64,000 nt of DNA from Actinomadura_C sp036008685 (GTDB lineage: Bacteria; Actinomycetota; Actinomycetes; Streptosporangiales; Streptosporangiaceae): NCBI GenBank assembly GCA_036008685.1, contig DASYNF010000275.1, positions 1 through 64,000 of the forward strand. Direction: 5' to 3'. Below are positions 44,254-53,737 of the stretch, piece after piece. Each line of letters begins with the position of its first letter. Positions within the stretch are counted from its first letter, which is position 1. The position numbers were made by a program, and so were the translations under genes. The notes under the pieces were generated by a model, which saw only the letters and a program-made list of their open reading frames with translations, did not search any database and was not told the origin of the DNA.

Positions 44254-45228
44254 GTGATCGTCAACTGCGCCATCTACCGGTCCGGGGTCCGCGAGGACGT
44301 GACCGGTGACATCAGCGATGCCCTGGAAGCCGCCCGCGAGGACGGCGACGCCTTCATGTGGATCGGCCTGCACGAGCCGGACGAGGAGACGTTCCAGCAC
44401 ATCAACGAGGAGCTCAAGCTCCATCCCCTCTCGGTGGAGGAGGCGCTGAGCGGCGAGCACCAGCGGTCCAAACTGGAGCGCTACGACGACATCACCTTCG
44501 TCCTCCTCAAGACCGTGCACTTCGACGAGTCCGTCGCGGACGTGAAGATCGGCAAGATCATGGTCTTCGCCGGCAGGGATTTCGTCGTCACGGTGCGGCA
44601 CGGCGACGGCACTCCCCTGACACAGACCCGCCGGCGGCTGGAGGCCGACCCCGAGCTTCTCGCCAGTGGTCCGGCGGCCGTCCTGTACGGGGTGTGCGAC
44701 GAGGTGGTCGACCGCTACAGCGCGGTCGCGCACCGGGTGGAGGCCTCCATCATGGCGCTGGAGCGGCAGGTCTTCGCCGCGCGACAGAGCGACGTCACCG
44801 CGAAGATCTACGAACTCAAGCGCGAGGTCCTGGAGTTCCGCGCGGCCGAGGACCCGCTGATCCCGGTTCTCCGGGAAATCACCCGGGGGCGCGTGGACGG
44901 CTACGCGAAGATGACGGAGTACTTCAGCGACGTGCTGCACCAGCTCCTGCGGGTGGACCAGGACGTCGAGTCGCACAACGAGTTGCTCACCAGCGTGCTG
45001 AGCGCCCATCTCGCGCTGCTGAGCAAGCAGGAGAACCAGGACCAGCGCAGGATCTCGGCCTGGGGTGCGATCATCATGGTCCCCACCATGATCGCCGGCA
45101 TCTACGGGATGAACTTCAAGTACATGCCGGAGCTGGGATGGATCAGCGGATACCCGGTGGCCCTGAGCCTGATGGCCGGGGTCTGTCTCTTTCTCTACTG
45201 GCGGTTCAAACGGGGCGGCTGGCTGTAG
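44254..45228 (+). CDS. corA: CorA-family magnesium/cobalt transporter
   Basis: A 324-residue pentameric channel subunit: a large cytoplasmic alpha/beta domain, the long stalk helix, and two C-terminal membrane segments around the selectivity motif YGMNF near 290. The C-terminus is basic (RFKRGGWL) as usual. Start choice is uncertain: GTG 44254 has no ribosome site but a CACAAT hexamer six bases upstream suggests a leaderless mRNA; GTG 44212 would add 14 residues. Divergent from the histidine phosphatase gene and convergent with uppP. Confidence 0.92.
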   Translation: MIVNCAIYRSGVREDVTGDISDALEAAREDGDAFMWIGLHEPDEETFQHINEELKLHPLSVEEALSGEHQRSKLERYDDITFVLLKTVHFDESVADVKIGKIMVFAGRDFVVTVRHGDGTPLTQTRRRLEADPELLASGPAAVLYGVCDEVVDRYSAVAHRVEASIMALERQVFAARQSDVTAKIYELKREVLEFRAAEDPLIPVLREITRGRVDGYAKMTEYFSDVLHQLLRVDQDVESHNELLTSVLSAHLALLSKQENQDQRRISAWGAIIMVPTMIAGIYGMNFKYMPELGWISGYPVALSLMAGVCLFLYWRFKRGGWL

Positions 45229-45234
45229 CCGTGC

Positions 45235-45263
45235 GGGGGTGCGGCGGTCACCGCCGCACCCCC
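45235..45263. terminator. Bidirectional terminator between corA and uppP
   Basis: Perfect 14-bp arms (45235-45248 and 45250-45263) form a GC-rich hairpin between the two convergent stop codons. Confidence 0.75.
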
Positions 45264-45275
45264 TGACCCGGGCTC

Positions 45276-46094
45276 TCAGGTCGCCGAGATGGCCCCGGCC
45301 GCCAGCAGGCCCAGGAGGATCCCGCCGAGCGCGACGCGGTAGTAGACGAAGACCACGGTGGAGTGCCGGACCAGGAACTTGAGCAGCCAGGCGATCGAGG
45401 CGTAGCCGACGATGAAGGACACGATGGTCGCCACCACGGTCGGGCCGAGCTGTATGCCGCCCTCGCCGACCTTGCGGAGCTCGAACAGCCCGGACAGCAC
45501 CACCGCCGGGATCGACAGCAGGAACGAATAGCGGGCCGCGGCCTCACGGGTGTAACCAAGGAACAGGGCACCGGTCATCGTCGATCCGGAGCGGGACGAC
45601 CCCGGGATGAGCGCCAGGCACTGGAAGCCGCCGATCAGCAGGCCGTCGCGCAGGTTCAGGTCGTCGACCGTCCGCTTGTGCCGGCCGGCCCACTCGGCGA
45701 CCATGAGCAGCAGGCCCATGACGATGAGGGAGGTCGCGTTCAGCCACAGATTGCGGGCCGGCTCCTCGATGAAGTCCTTGAACGCCAGGCCGAAGACGCC
45801 GATCGGGATCGTGCCGAGGCCGATGTACCAGCCCATGCGGGCGTCCCGGTGCGTACGCAGCTCACGGGTCCAGAGACTGCGGGTCCAGGTGGTCGTGATC
45901 CGGATCAGGTCCTTGCCGAAATAGAGCAGGACCGCGGCCATGGTGCCGAGCTGGATCACCGCTGTGAAGGCCGCACCCGGGTCACGCCAGCCCAGCATCT
46001 TGGGCACGATCAGCAGATGTCCCGAGCTCGAGATCGGCAGGAACTCGGTGAGGCCCTGGACGATTCCGAGCACGGTCGCTTCCACGAAGTTCAC
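45276..46094 (-). CDS. uppP: Undecaprenyl-diphosphatase UppP (BacA)
   Basis: Recycles undecaprenyl pyrophosphate to the monophosphate carrier for peptidoglycan synthesis; overproduction gives bacitracin resistance in other bacteria. The 272-residue, about eight-segment membrane protein has both catalytic motifs: TEFLPISSSGHLLI near 18 and PGSSRSGSTMTGALF near 160. The GTG at 46094 gives the canonical NFVEATVLGIVQGLTEF N-terminus and has GGAGGG upstream; a start at 46205 would add 37 unrelated residues. Confidence 0.95.
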   Translation of the reverse strand: MNFVEATVLGIVQGLTEFLPISSSGHLLIVPKMLGWRDPGAAFTAVIQLGTMAAVLLYFGKDLIRITTTWTRSLWTRELRTHRDARMGWYIGLGTIPIGVFGLAFKDFIEEPARNLWLNATSLIVMGLLLMVAEWAGRHKRTVDDLNLRDGLLIGGFQCLALIPGSSRSGSTMTGALFLGYTREAAARYSFLLSIPAVVLSGLFELRKVGEGGIQLGPTVVATIVSFIVGYASIAWLLKFLVRHSTVVFVYYRVALGGILLGLLAAGAISAT

Positions 46095-46318
46095 GAGATG
46101 GGTTTTCCCTCCGGCACGAACAGATTGATCTCGAAAGCGTAGCGACCGGTGCGCGCTCCGTGCGGGCGACCGGGTGGAAAGGACGGCCCGTAGGCCACGG
46201 CGCACGGTGCCCCTGACCGGGGCCCGGACCGGATCCGGTCCGGCCGGGCCCGCGCGACCCGGACCAGCCGGGTCGCGGGCGTGAGCCCGGCCCCTGGTCT
46301 CCGGTAACCTCCGCGTCC

Positions 46319-47257
46319 ATGAAGCAGCGTCGCCTTGGGCGAAGCGGGCTCACGGTGTCACGGCTCGGGCTCGGCACGATGACGTGGGGCCGTGACACCG
46401 CCGCCGATGACGCGGCGGCCCAGCTCTCCGCGTTCGTGGACGCCGGTGGCACCCTGGTGGACACCGCCGACGTCTACAACGAGGGTGAGAGCGAACTCCT
46501 GCTCGGCCACCTCCTCCGTGAAGTCGTCACCCGCGACGACCTCGTCATCGCGACCAAGGCCGGCATCACCCCCGACGGCCGCTACGACGCCTCCCGCCGG
46601 CATCTGCTCGGCGCGCTCGACGCCTCACTGGGCCGGCTCGGTGTCGAGCACGTGGACCTGTGGCAACTGCACGTCTACGACCCCGCCACCCCGCTGGAGG
46701 AGACCCTGTCCGCACTCGACGATGCGGTGACCTCCGGCCGCACCCGCTATGCCGGAGTGTCCAACTACGCGGCCTGGCACCTCGCCAAGGCGGCGACCTG
46801 GCAGCGGGCGTGGCCGGGCCGGGCCCCCATCGCCTCGGCCCAGGTCGAATACTCGCTGCTGCACCGCGACATCGAACGCGACGTGCTGCCGGCCGCGCTG
46901 GACGCCGGGATCGGGATCCTGCCGTGGTCGCCGCTGGGCCGCGGAGTCCTGACGGGTAAGTACCGCACCGGCATCCCGGCGGACTCCCGGGCCGCGATGC
47001 CGCACTTCTCCGAGTTCGTACAGCCCTATCTCGGCGAGGACAGCCGCAGGATCGTGGAGTCGGTGACGACGGCGGCCGACGGGCTCGGCGTCTCCGCGCT
47101 GGCCGTGGCGCTGTCCTGGGTGAGAGACCGGCCGGGTGTGGTCGCGCCCATCGTCGGGGCCCGCACCTCAGCCCAGCTCGCCGGCATTCTCGACGCCGAG
47201 AGCCTCACCCTTCCCGAGGAGATCCGCAATGCCCTCGACGACATCTCCGATGTCTGA
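46319..47257 (+). CDS. Aldo/keto reductase
   Basis: A 312-residue NADPH-dependent reductase with the (beta/alpha)8 fold. The catalytic tetrad is visible as Asp and Tyr in VDTADVYNEGESE near 44-49, Lys in VIATKAG near 80 and His in LWQLHVYD near 116. The C-terminal cofactor segment (ALSWVRDRPGVVAPIVGART) is standard. The ATG at 46319 begins the classic MKQRRLGRSGLTVS start. Its last eight bases overlap the next gene. Substrate unknown; relatives act on aldehydes and sugars. Confidence 0.92.
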   Translation: MKQRRLGRSGLTVSRLGLGTMTWGRDTAADDAAAQLSAFVDAGGTLVDTADVYNEGESELLLGHLLREVVTRDDLVIATKAGITPDGRYDASRRHLLGALDASLGRLGVEHVDLWQLHVYDPATPLEETLSALDDAVTSGRTRYAGVSNYAAWHLAKAATWQRAWPGRAPIASAQVEYSLLHRDIERDVLPAALDAGIGILPWSPLGRGVLTGKYRTGIPADSRAAMPHFSEFVQPYLGEDSRRIVESVTTAADGLGVSALAVALSWVRDRPGVVAPIVGARTSAQLAGILDAESLTLPEEIRNALDDISDV

Positions 47258-48995
47258 ACTCGACCGGCTGTTCGCCTCGACCGGCGTGCCCCAGGCGCAT
47301 GCCGCGCGGGTGCGGGCCCATCTGGGCGAGACCGCGGCGGCCCGCCTGAGGGAGGACCCCTGGCTGCTGCTGCTCGTACCGGGAGTCCTGCCGGAGCAGG
47401 CCGACCGCTTCGCCCGCGCGCTGCTGGGAGCGGACCCCGGGAGCGCCGACGCGCGGCGCTGCCGGGCACTGGTGACACACCTGCTGCTCCGCGCCGCCCG
47501 GGCCGGACATACGGCCACGCCGGTCGAGGATGTGGTGACGGAGCTGTCCGCGCTCGGCGTGCCGGATCCCGAGCAGGCTGTGGAGGCGGCCCTCGACGAG
47601 GCCACGGTGATGATGTTCGAGGAGGAGCCGCCGGAGTCGGAGGACTTCGGGGAAGCGGGAGACGACGGCGGCGACGCGGGCGAGGTCCCCGATCCGTACG
47701 AGCCCGCACGGACCCTCGCCCTCGCCCGGCACGGGCTGGCCGAGGAGGCGGTCGCGGAAGGCGTCGTGCGGCTCATGGCCACCGCCGGACCACTGCTGGA
47801 CGACCCTTCGGCCCTGGACGTTCCCGAAGAGATACGGGAGGCCGCCATGGCCGCGCTCCGTTGCGGGGTCAGCATCGTGGCGGGGGCGGAGCAGGATCTC
47901 GAGCGGGCCGTCGCCCCGTTGTCCGCGCTGGGCGCGCACGGGGTGCGCGTGGCCGTCGCGGCGGCCACGGCCCGGGCCGCGGCGGCCCTGTCCGTGCCCA
48001 GCGAGGTCACCGCGGCCTCCCTTCACCGGCTCCTCGACGCCCGGGACGCCGCCGGCGGCGTCGCCTTCGGCCGCGGCGAGCAGTCGCCGATCGAGGCCGA
48101 CCTCGTGATCGTGTACGACGCCGCCGCCCTCGATGTCGAGCTCGCCGCCGCGCTGGTCGAGGCCTGCGCGGACGGTGCGCATCTGGTGCTGTGCGGTGAT
48201 CCCGCGGGGCTTCTCCCGGCCGGGCCCGGCCGGGTCTTCGCCGACCTGGCCGGATCCGCCGCGGTGCCGGTCACGAGGGCCGGGCCGGCCGCGACCGGCG
48301 GGGAGGGCGCGCTCATCCGCGAGCTGGCCGCCGCGGTCGACCGTGGCCGGCTCCCCCGCGTGGACGCGCCCGACCGTCAGGTCGTCATCGTGCCCGCCGC
48401 CGGAGACGACGCCGCCGCGCACCGGACCGTGCAGCTCGTCACCGATTCGATTCCGCGGGCGCTCGGCATCGCCGCGGCGGACGTGCAGGTGGTGACGCCG
48501 GCCTGGGCCGGCGCCGCCGGGGCGGCCGTGCTCAACCGGATGCTGAAGGAGCGGCTCAACCCGGGGCATGGCGCGCACGAGGGCTTCGATGTCGGGGACC
48601 GGGTCCTCGTGCACGGCCCGCTGCCGCAGGCCGCGCCCGGGGAGACCGGCGTGGTCCGCGCGGCCACCGAGGACGGCCTGGAGATCGAGTTTCCCGACGG
48701 CATGGCGACGGTTCCCCGGCCGCTGCTGCCCCGGCTGCGGCCCGGCTGGGCGATGACCGTACGTCAGGCCCGGGGGACCCGGTGGCCCGCGGTCGTGGCG
48801 GTCCTGCCCGCCGAGGCGGGCGAGCCGCTGTCCCGGGCCCTGGTCTCCACGGCCTTCGGGCGGGCACAGCGCCACCTGTCGGTCGTGCAGGCCGCCGGCC
48901 CCGCGCTGGCCGGGGCCGTCCGCTCCGGCACCGCGCCCGGCCCCGGACGGCGCACCCGGCTGACCGGCCTTCTCGCCGGGATGCTCGGCGGCTGA
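47250..48995 (+). CDS. RecD2-like helicase homologue with eroded ATPase motifs
   Basis: A 581-residue protein with RecD2 layout: N-terminal helix-hairpin-helix region (LFASTGVPQAHAARVRAHLG; LLLLVPGVLPEQADRFA), two RecA-like domains and an SH3-like insertion (FDVGDRVLVHG near 450). The ATP site is degraded. Where RecD2 has GGPGTGKT, this reads IVAGAEQDLERAV near 208, and the Walker B DE is YD in DLVIVYDAAAL near 285. LVLCGDPAGLLPAGPGRVFADL and VVTPAWAGAAGAAVLNRMLKERLNP show the ancestry clearly. It is intact and well biased, so likely a non-ATPase DNA-binding or scaffold protein. Confidence 0.82.
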   Translation: MSELDRLFASTGVPQAHAARVRAHLGETAAARLREDPWLLLLVPGVLPEQADRFARALLGADPGSADARRCRALVTHLLLRAARAGHTATPVEDVVTELSALGVPDPEQAVEAALDEATVMMFEEEPPESEDFGEAGDDGGDAGEVPDPYEPARTLALARHGLAEEAVAEGVVRLMATAGPLLDDPSALDVPEEIREAAMAALRCGVSIVAGAEQDLERAVAPLSALGAHGVRVAVAAATARAAAALSVPSEVTAASLHRLLDARDAAGGVAFGRGEQSPIEADLVIVYDAAALDVELAAALVEACADGAHLVLCGDPAGLLPAGPGRVFADLAGSAAVPVTRAGPAATGGEGALIRELAAAVDRGRLPRVDAPDRQVVIVPAAGDDAAAHRTVQLVTDSIPRALGIAAADVQVVTPAWAGAAGAAVLNRMLKERLNPGHGAHEGFDVGDRVLVHGPLPQAAPGETGVVRAATEDGLEIEFPDGMATVPRPLLPRLRPGWAMTVRQARGTRWPAVVAVLPAEAGEPLSRALVSTAFGRAQRHLSVVQAAGPALAGAVRSGTAPGPGRRTRLTGLLAGMLGG

Positions 48996-49070
48996 CGAGG
49001 GCGGGGGCGGGCGGTTCATCCGCGGCCCGTCCCCTCTGGACATCGCGCGGAGCGGCGCGGAGCGGCGCGG

Positions 49071-49850
49071 TCAGGCCCCCATCGCGTGCACGCCGCCGTC
49101 GACGTGCACGATCTCGCCGGTCGTGGCCGGGAACCAGTCCGACAGCAGCGCGACGCACGCGCGCGCGGCCGGCTCGGCGTCGGCCACGTCCCAGCCGAGT
49201 GGGGCGGTCTTCGGCCAGATGTCGGTGAACTCCTGGAAGCCGGGGATGCTCTTCGCCGCCATGGTGCCGAGCGGGCCGGCCGCCACGAGGTTGACCCGGA
49301 CCCCTTGCGGTCCGAGATAGCGGGCGAGGTAGCGGGAGGTCGACTCCAGGCCCGCCTTGGCGACGCCCATCCAGTCGTAGACCGGCCAGGCCTTGGTCGC
49401 GTCGAAGTCCAGGCCGACGACCGAACCGCCGCCCTTCATCAGCGGCAGGCAGGCCATGGTGAGGGATTTGAGCGAGAACGCCGAGACGTGCATCGCGGTG
49501 GCGACGTCCTCCCACGGCGTCTCCAGGAAGTTGCCGCCGAGCGCGCTCTGCGGCGCGAACCCGATCGCGTGCACCACTCCGTCGAGCCCGTCCACGTGCT
49601 CGCCGGCCCGTTCCGCCAGCGTGCCGAGGTGCTCGGCGTTCATGACGTCGAGCTCGATCACCGGCGGAGGGTCACCGGCCTGTCCGGAGGGAAGCCGCTT
49701 GGCGATCCGCTCCACCAGGCTCATCCGCCCGTACCCGGTCAGCACCACCTGGGCGCCTTGTTCCTGCGCCACGCGGGCGACGTGGAAGCCGATCGAGGAG
49801 TCCGTGAGGACGCCCGTGACCAGGATGCGCTTGCCGTCGAGAAGTCCCAT
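49071..49850 (-). CDS. fabI: Enoyl-[acyl-carrier-protein] reductase FabI/InhA
   Basis: Catalyses the last reduction in each fatty-acid elongation cycle with NADH. The 259-residue protein has the GVLTDSSIGFHVARVAQ cofactor motif, DVMNAEHL, VHAIGFAP and the Tyr-x6-Lys active site in YDWMGVAKAGLES near 152-159, close to InhA of mycobacteria. The ATG lies one base after the fabG stop. The fabG-inhA order matches the mycobacterial mabA-inhA operon, and this is the target class of isoniazid and triclosan. Confidence 0.95.
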   Translation of the reverse strand: MGLLDGKRILVTGVLTDSSIGFHVARVAQEQGAQVVLTGYGRMSLVERIAKRLPSGQAGDPPPVIELDVMNAEHLGTLAERAGEHVDGLDGVVHAIGFAPQSALGGNFLETPWEDVATAMHVSAFSLKSLTMACLPLMKGGGSVVGLDFDATKAWPVYDWMGVAKAGLESTSRYLARYLGPQGVRVNLVAAGPLGTMAAKSIPGFQEFTDIWPKTAPLGWDVADAEPAARACVALLSDWFPATTGEIVHVDGGVHAMGA

Positions 49851-49851
49851 C

Positions 49852-50595
49852 TCAGTGCCCCATTCCCATGCCGCCGTCTACGGGGATCACTGCCCCGGTG
49901 ATGTAGGCCGCGTCGTCGCCGGCCAGGAACCGCACGACCTTCGCGATCTCGTCCGCGGTCGCGATGCGGCCCAGCGGGATGTGCTTTTTGATCTCGGCCT
50001 GGCGGTCCTCGCCGAGCGCGGCCGTCATGTCGGTCTCCACGAAGCCGGGCGCGACCACGTTGGCGGTGATGTTGCGCGAGCCGAGCTCACGGGCCAGTGA
50101 GCGGGCGAAGCCGACCATGCCGGCCTTGGAGGCTGCGTAGTTGGACTGGCCACCGGACCCGAGCATGCCGACCACGGAGGAGACCAGGATGATCCGGCCC
50201 TTGCGCTTGCGCATCATGCCCTTGACGGCGCGCTTGGACACCCGGAAGGCCCCGGTGAGGTTGGTGTCGAGCACGGACGTGAAGTCGTCCTCGCTCATGA
50301 TCGCCAAGAGGGTGTCCTTGGTGACCCCGGCGTTGGCGACCACCACCTCGACCGGGCCCTGCTCCGCCTCGATCTTGGCGAAGGCGGCGTCGACGTCCTC
50401 GGAGCTCGTCACGTCGCACTTCACGCCGAAGAGCCCCTCGGGCGCGCCGCCGGACCGGTAGGTCACGGCCACGGCGTCACCCGCGCGGGCCAGCTCCCGG
50501 GCGATGGCGAGACCGATGCCCCGGTTGCCTCCGGTCACGAGCACGGATCTGCCCTGTCCCCCGGTCTGGCTCCCGCCCCCGGACTCCCCACTCAT
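49852..50595 (-). CDS. fabG: 3-oxoacyl-[acyl-carrier-protein] reductase FabG
   Basis: NADPH-dependent SDR that reduces beta-ketoacyl-ACP. The 247-residue protein shows the TGGNRGIGLAIAR cofactor motif near 21, VANAGVTKD near 92, catalytic Ser in VSSVVGMLGSGGQSNYAASKAG with Tyr and Lys near 158-162, and the C-terminal GAVIPVDGGMGMGH. GGAGG lies seven bases before the ATG at 50595. First gene of the fabG-fabI operon and divergent from tldD. Confidence 0.95.
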   Translation of the reverse strand: MSGESGGGSQTGGQGRSVLVTGGNRGIGLAIARELARAGDAVAVTYRSGGAPEGLFGVKCDVTSSEDVDAAFAKIEAEQGPVEVVVANAGVTKDTLLAIMSEDDFTSVLDTNLTGAFRVSKRAVKGMMRKRKGRIILVSSVVGMLGSGGQSNYAASKAGMVGFARSLARELGSRNITANVVAPGFVETDMTAALGEDRQAEIKKHIPLGRIATADEIAKVVRFLAGDDAAYITGAVIPVDGGMGMGH

Positions 50596-50775
50596 CGCAG
50601 AACCTCCGTCGCCACGTGCTTCGATAAGACCCGGCGAGCGTATCGGGCTACCGGCAGGTAGTCAGATGTGGCCGACCGACAAGATCCCCTGGCAGGGCTT
50701 TGTCCCCTTGGTCCGGCGGCCTCCTTCGGCCGTGCCGGGCTCCCGCGCCGGCCCCCGCCCGCGCGATAGGTTGCC

Positions 50776-52278
50776 ATGGTGCACCAGATCGATCCTGCCT
50801 TCGCCGCGCTCCCACTGGAGGCGCTCGCCGACGCCGCGCTGGCCCGCGCCCGGGACCTGGGCGCCGAACACGCCGACTTCCGTCTGGAGCGCATCCGCAG
50901 CCAGACCCTACGCCTGCACGACGCCGCACTCGAGACCGCGCTCGACGCCGACGACATCGGCCTGTCGGTACGCGTGGTGAAGGACGGCACCTGGGGCTTC
51001 GCCTCCGGCATCGACCTGACGACCGGCGCCGCCGCCCGGGTGGCCGAGCAGGCGATCGAGGTCGCGATGGTGGCCTCGGCCATCAACCGCGAGCGGATCG
51101 AGCTGGCACCCGAGCCGGTCCACGGCGACCGGACGTGGATCTCCTCCTACGAGGTCGACCCCTTCGACGTGCCGACCTCGGACAAGGTCGCGCTGCTGAC
51201 GGACTGGAGCCGGCGGCTGCTCGCCGACGACCGCGTGAACCACGTCGACGCGACGCTGCTCCAGGTCAAGGAGAACAAGTTCTACGCCGACGCCGCGGGC
51301 ACGCGCACCACCCAGCAGCGGGTGCGGCTACATCCGGTCGTCGAGGCCGTCGGCATCCAGGACGGCGCGTTCGACACCATGCGGACGCTGGCCCCGCCGG
51401 CCGCCCACGGCTACGAGTGGCTCACCGGTCCGGTCTGGGACTGGGACTCCGAACTGGCCGAGATCCCCGAGCTGCTGGCCGAGAAGCTGGCCGCGCCCAC
51501 GGTCGAGGCGGGCGACTACGACCTCGTGGTCGACCCGTCGAACCTGTGGCTGACGATCCACGAGTCGATCGGCCACGCCACCGAACTCGACCGCGCGCTC
51601 GGCTATGAGGCGGCCTACGCGGGCACGTCCTTCGCCACCCCGGACAAGCTCGGCTCGCTGCAGTACGGCTCCAAGATCATGAACATCACCGGTGACCGCA
51701 CGACCGAACACGGCCTCGCGACCATCGGCTACGACGACGAGGGCGTGCGGACCCGGTCGTTCGACATCGTCAAGGACGGCCTGTTCGTCGGCTACCAGCT
51801 GGACCGGCGGATCGCGCGCCTCACCGGTGAGGCGCGCTCCAACGGCTGTGCCTTCGCGGACTCGGCCGCGAGCATGCCACTGCAGCGCATGGCCAACGTG
51901 TCGCTGCGCCCGGCCCCTGACGGCCCCTCGACCGAGGAGCTGATCGCGGGCGTCGACCGGGGCATCTACGTCGTCGGCGACAAGAGCTGGTCGATCGACA
52001 TGCAGCGGTACAACTTCCAGTTCACCGGCCAGCGGTTCTACCGGATCGAGGGGGGACGCCTGGCCGGCCAGCTGCGCGACGTGGCCTACCAGGCGACGAC
52101 CACGGACTTCTGGAACTCCATGGAGGCCGTCGGCGGCCCACAGACCCATGTCCTCGGCGGCGCGTTCAACTGCGGCAAGGGCCAGCCCGGCCAGGTGGCG
52201 CCGGTCAGCCACGGCTGCCCGTCCGCGCTGTTCCGCGGCGTCAACATCCTCAACACGCTGAAGGAGGCCGGGAAATGA
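50776..52278 (+). CDS. tldD: Metalloprotease TldD
   Basis: Catalytic half of the TldD/TldE protease, which trims unfolded peptides and leader peptides of some modified peptides. The 500-residue protein carries the zinc motif HESIGHATELD near 256-266 and distal Cys/Ser-rich C-terminus (GGAFNCGKGQPGQVAPVSHGCPS). The ATG at 50776 has no clear ribosome site, so it may be leaderless. It overlaps tldE by four bases (ATGA). No RiPP precursor gene was noticed nearby. Confidence 0.94.
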   Translation: MVHQIDPAFAALPLEALADAALARARDLGAEHADFRLERIRSQTLRLHDAALETALDADDIGLSVRVVKDGTWGFASGIDLTTGAAARVAEQAIEVAMVASAINRERIELAPEPVHGDRTWISSYEVDPFDVPTSDKVALLTDWSRRLLADDRVNHVDATLLQVKENKFYADAAGTRTTQQRVRLHPVVEAVGIQDGAFDTMRTLAPPAAHGYEWLTGPVWDWDSELAEIPELLAEKLAAPTVEAGDYDLVVDPSNLWLTIHESIGHATELDRALGYEAAYAGTSFATPDKLGSLQYGSKIMNITGDRTTEHGLATIGYDDEGVRTRSFDIVKDGLFVGYQLDRRIARLTGEARSNGCAFADSAASMPLQRMANVSLRPAPDGPSTEELIAGVDRGIYVVGDKSWSIDMQRYNFQFTGQRFYRIEGGRLAGQLRDVAYQATTTDFWNSMEAVGGPQTHVLGGAFNCGKGQPGQVAPVSHGCPSALFRGVNILNTLKEAGK

Positions 52279-53657
52279 CGCCTCAGGAGTCGGTGGAGAA
52301 GGCCCTGGAGCTGTCGCGCACCGACGACTGCGTCGTCATCGCCGACGAGTCCAGTGGCGCCAACCTCCGGTGGGCCGGCAACACGCTCACCACCAACGGT
52401 GTCAGCCGCACCCGCCGGCTCACCGTCATCGCGCTGCGCGCCAAGGACGAGGGCGTGTCCGCGGGCGTGGTCTCCCGCGCCGGGGTCGGCCCGGACGAGA
52501 TCGAGGACCTCGTCCGGGCGGCCGAGCGCGTCGCGGCCGACAACGAGCCCGCCGAGGACGCCGCGCCGCTGGTCACCGAGTCCCCCTCGGCCGGCGACTG
52601 GTCGGCCGCACCGGCCGAGACCTCGATCGGGGTCTTCGACCGGTTCGCCCCGGCTCTCGGCGAGGCGTTCGCGGCCGCGGCGGCGACCGGCCGCAAGCTC
52701 TACGGCTTCGCCCACCACGAGATGACCTCGACGTTCCTCGGCTCCTCGGCCGGGCTGCGGCTCCGGCACGACCAGCCCACGGGCAAGGTCGAGATCAACG
52801 CCAAGACCGGCGACCTGTCGAGCTCGGCGTGGACCGGCGTGAGCACCCGCGACTTCGGCGACGTCGACGTGGCGGCCCTCACCGGCGAGCTGGACCGCCG
52901 GCTCGACTGGGGCAAGCGGCGCGTCGCGCTGCCCGCCGGGCGGTACGAGACGATCCTGCCGCCGAGTGCCGTGGCCGACCTGATGACCTATCTCTACTGG
53001 TCGGCGGGCGCCCGCGACGCCTACGAGGGCCGTACGGTCTTCAGTGCGCCGGGCGGAGGCACCCGGGTCGGCGAGAAGCTGGCCAGCCTGCCGATCCGGC
53101 TGCACAGCGACCCCCGCGCGGAGGGCCTCGAGTGCGAGCCGTTCGTGATCGCGCACGCCTCCGGCCGCACCTCGTCGGTGTTCGACAACGGCCTCGGCCT
53201 CGAGCCCACCGACTGGATCGCGGACGGCAAGCTGAACGCGCTGCTGCAGACCCGGCACTCGGCCGCCCTCACCGGGCTTCCGCTGACGCCGGGCATGGAC
53301 AACCTCCTCATGACCGGCCCGGCCGGCGGCGCCTCGCTGGAGGACATGGTCTCCCGCACCGAGCGGGGGCTGCTGCTGACCTGCCTGTGGTATATCCGCG
53401 AGGTCGACCCGCAGACGTTGCTGCTCACCGGGTTGACCCGCGACGGCGTCTACCTCGTCGAGGGCGGCGAGGTCATCGGCGAGGTCAACAACTTCCGGTT
53501 CAACGAGAGCCCGGTCGACCTGCTGTCACGCCTGGCCGAGGTCGGAGAGACCGAGCGGACCCTTCCCCGTGAGTGGTCGGACCATTTCACCCGTACCGCC
53601 ATGCCCGCCCTTCGGGTCCCGGACTTCAACATGTCCACGGTGAGCCAGGCCTCCTGA
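52275..53657 (+). CDS. tldE: TldE/PmbA-family protease partner
   Basis: A 460-residue PmbA/TldE homologue. It shares the N-terminal DNA-gyrase-inhibitor-like domain with TldD but lacks the HExxxH zinc site, as expected for the non-catalytic partner. SSVFDNGLGLEPTDWIADGKLNALLQTR near 295 and the C-terminal EGGEVIGEVNNFRFNESPVDLL are family marks. Translationally coupled to tldD, so the two probably form a heterodimer in equal amounts. Confidence 0.93.
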   Translation: MTPQESVEKALELSRTDDCVVIADESSGANLRWAGNTLTTNGVSRTRRLTVIALRAKDEGVSAGVVSRAGVGPDEIEDLVRAAERVAADNEPAEDAAPLVTESPSAGDWSAAPAETSIGVFDRFAPALGEAFAAAAATGRKLYGFAHHEMTSTFLGSSAGLRLRHDQPTGKVEINAKTGDLSSSAWTGVSTRDFGDVDVAALTGELDRRLDWGKRRVALPAGRYETILPPSAVADLMTYLYWSAGARDAYEGRTVFSAPGGGTRVGEKLASLPIRLHSDPRAEGLECEPFVIAHASGRTSSVFDNGLGLEPTDWIADGKLNALLQTRHSAALTGLPLTPGMDNLLMTGPAGGASLEDMVSRTERGLLLTCLWYIREVDPQTLLLTGLTRDGVYLVEGGEVIGEVNNFRFNESPVDLLSRLAEVGETERTLPREWSDHFTRTAMPALRVPDFNMSTVSQAS

Positions 53658-53671
53658 CCTCCCTTCTCCGC

Positions 53672-53723
53672 CGTGATCTCGCGGTCGTTCGCGCTCCCGG
53701 CCGCGGACGACCGCGAGATCACG
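53672..53723. terminator. Bidirectional terminator between tldE and iolD
   Basis: Perfect 17-bp arms (53672-53688 and 53707-53723) with an 18-base loop lie between the convergent stop codons. Confidence 0.75.
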
Positions 53724-53737
53724 ACCGGAGAGCCGGC

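Noticed and set aside
50776..53657. RiPP cluster around tldD/tldE
   Set aside because: No precursor peptide or modification enzyme is next to the pair; flanks are fatty-acid and inositol genes.
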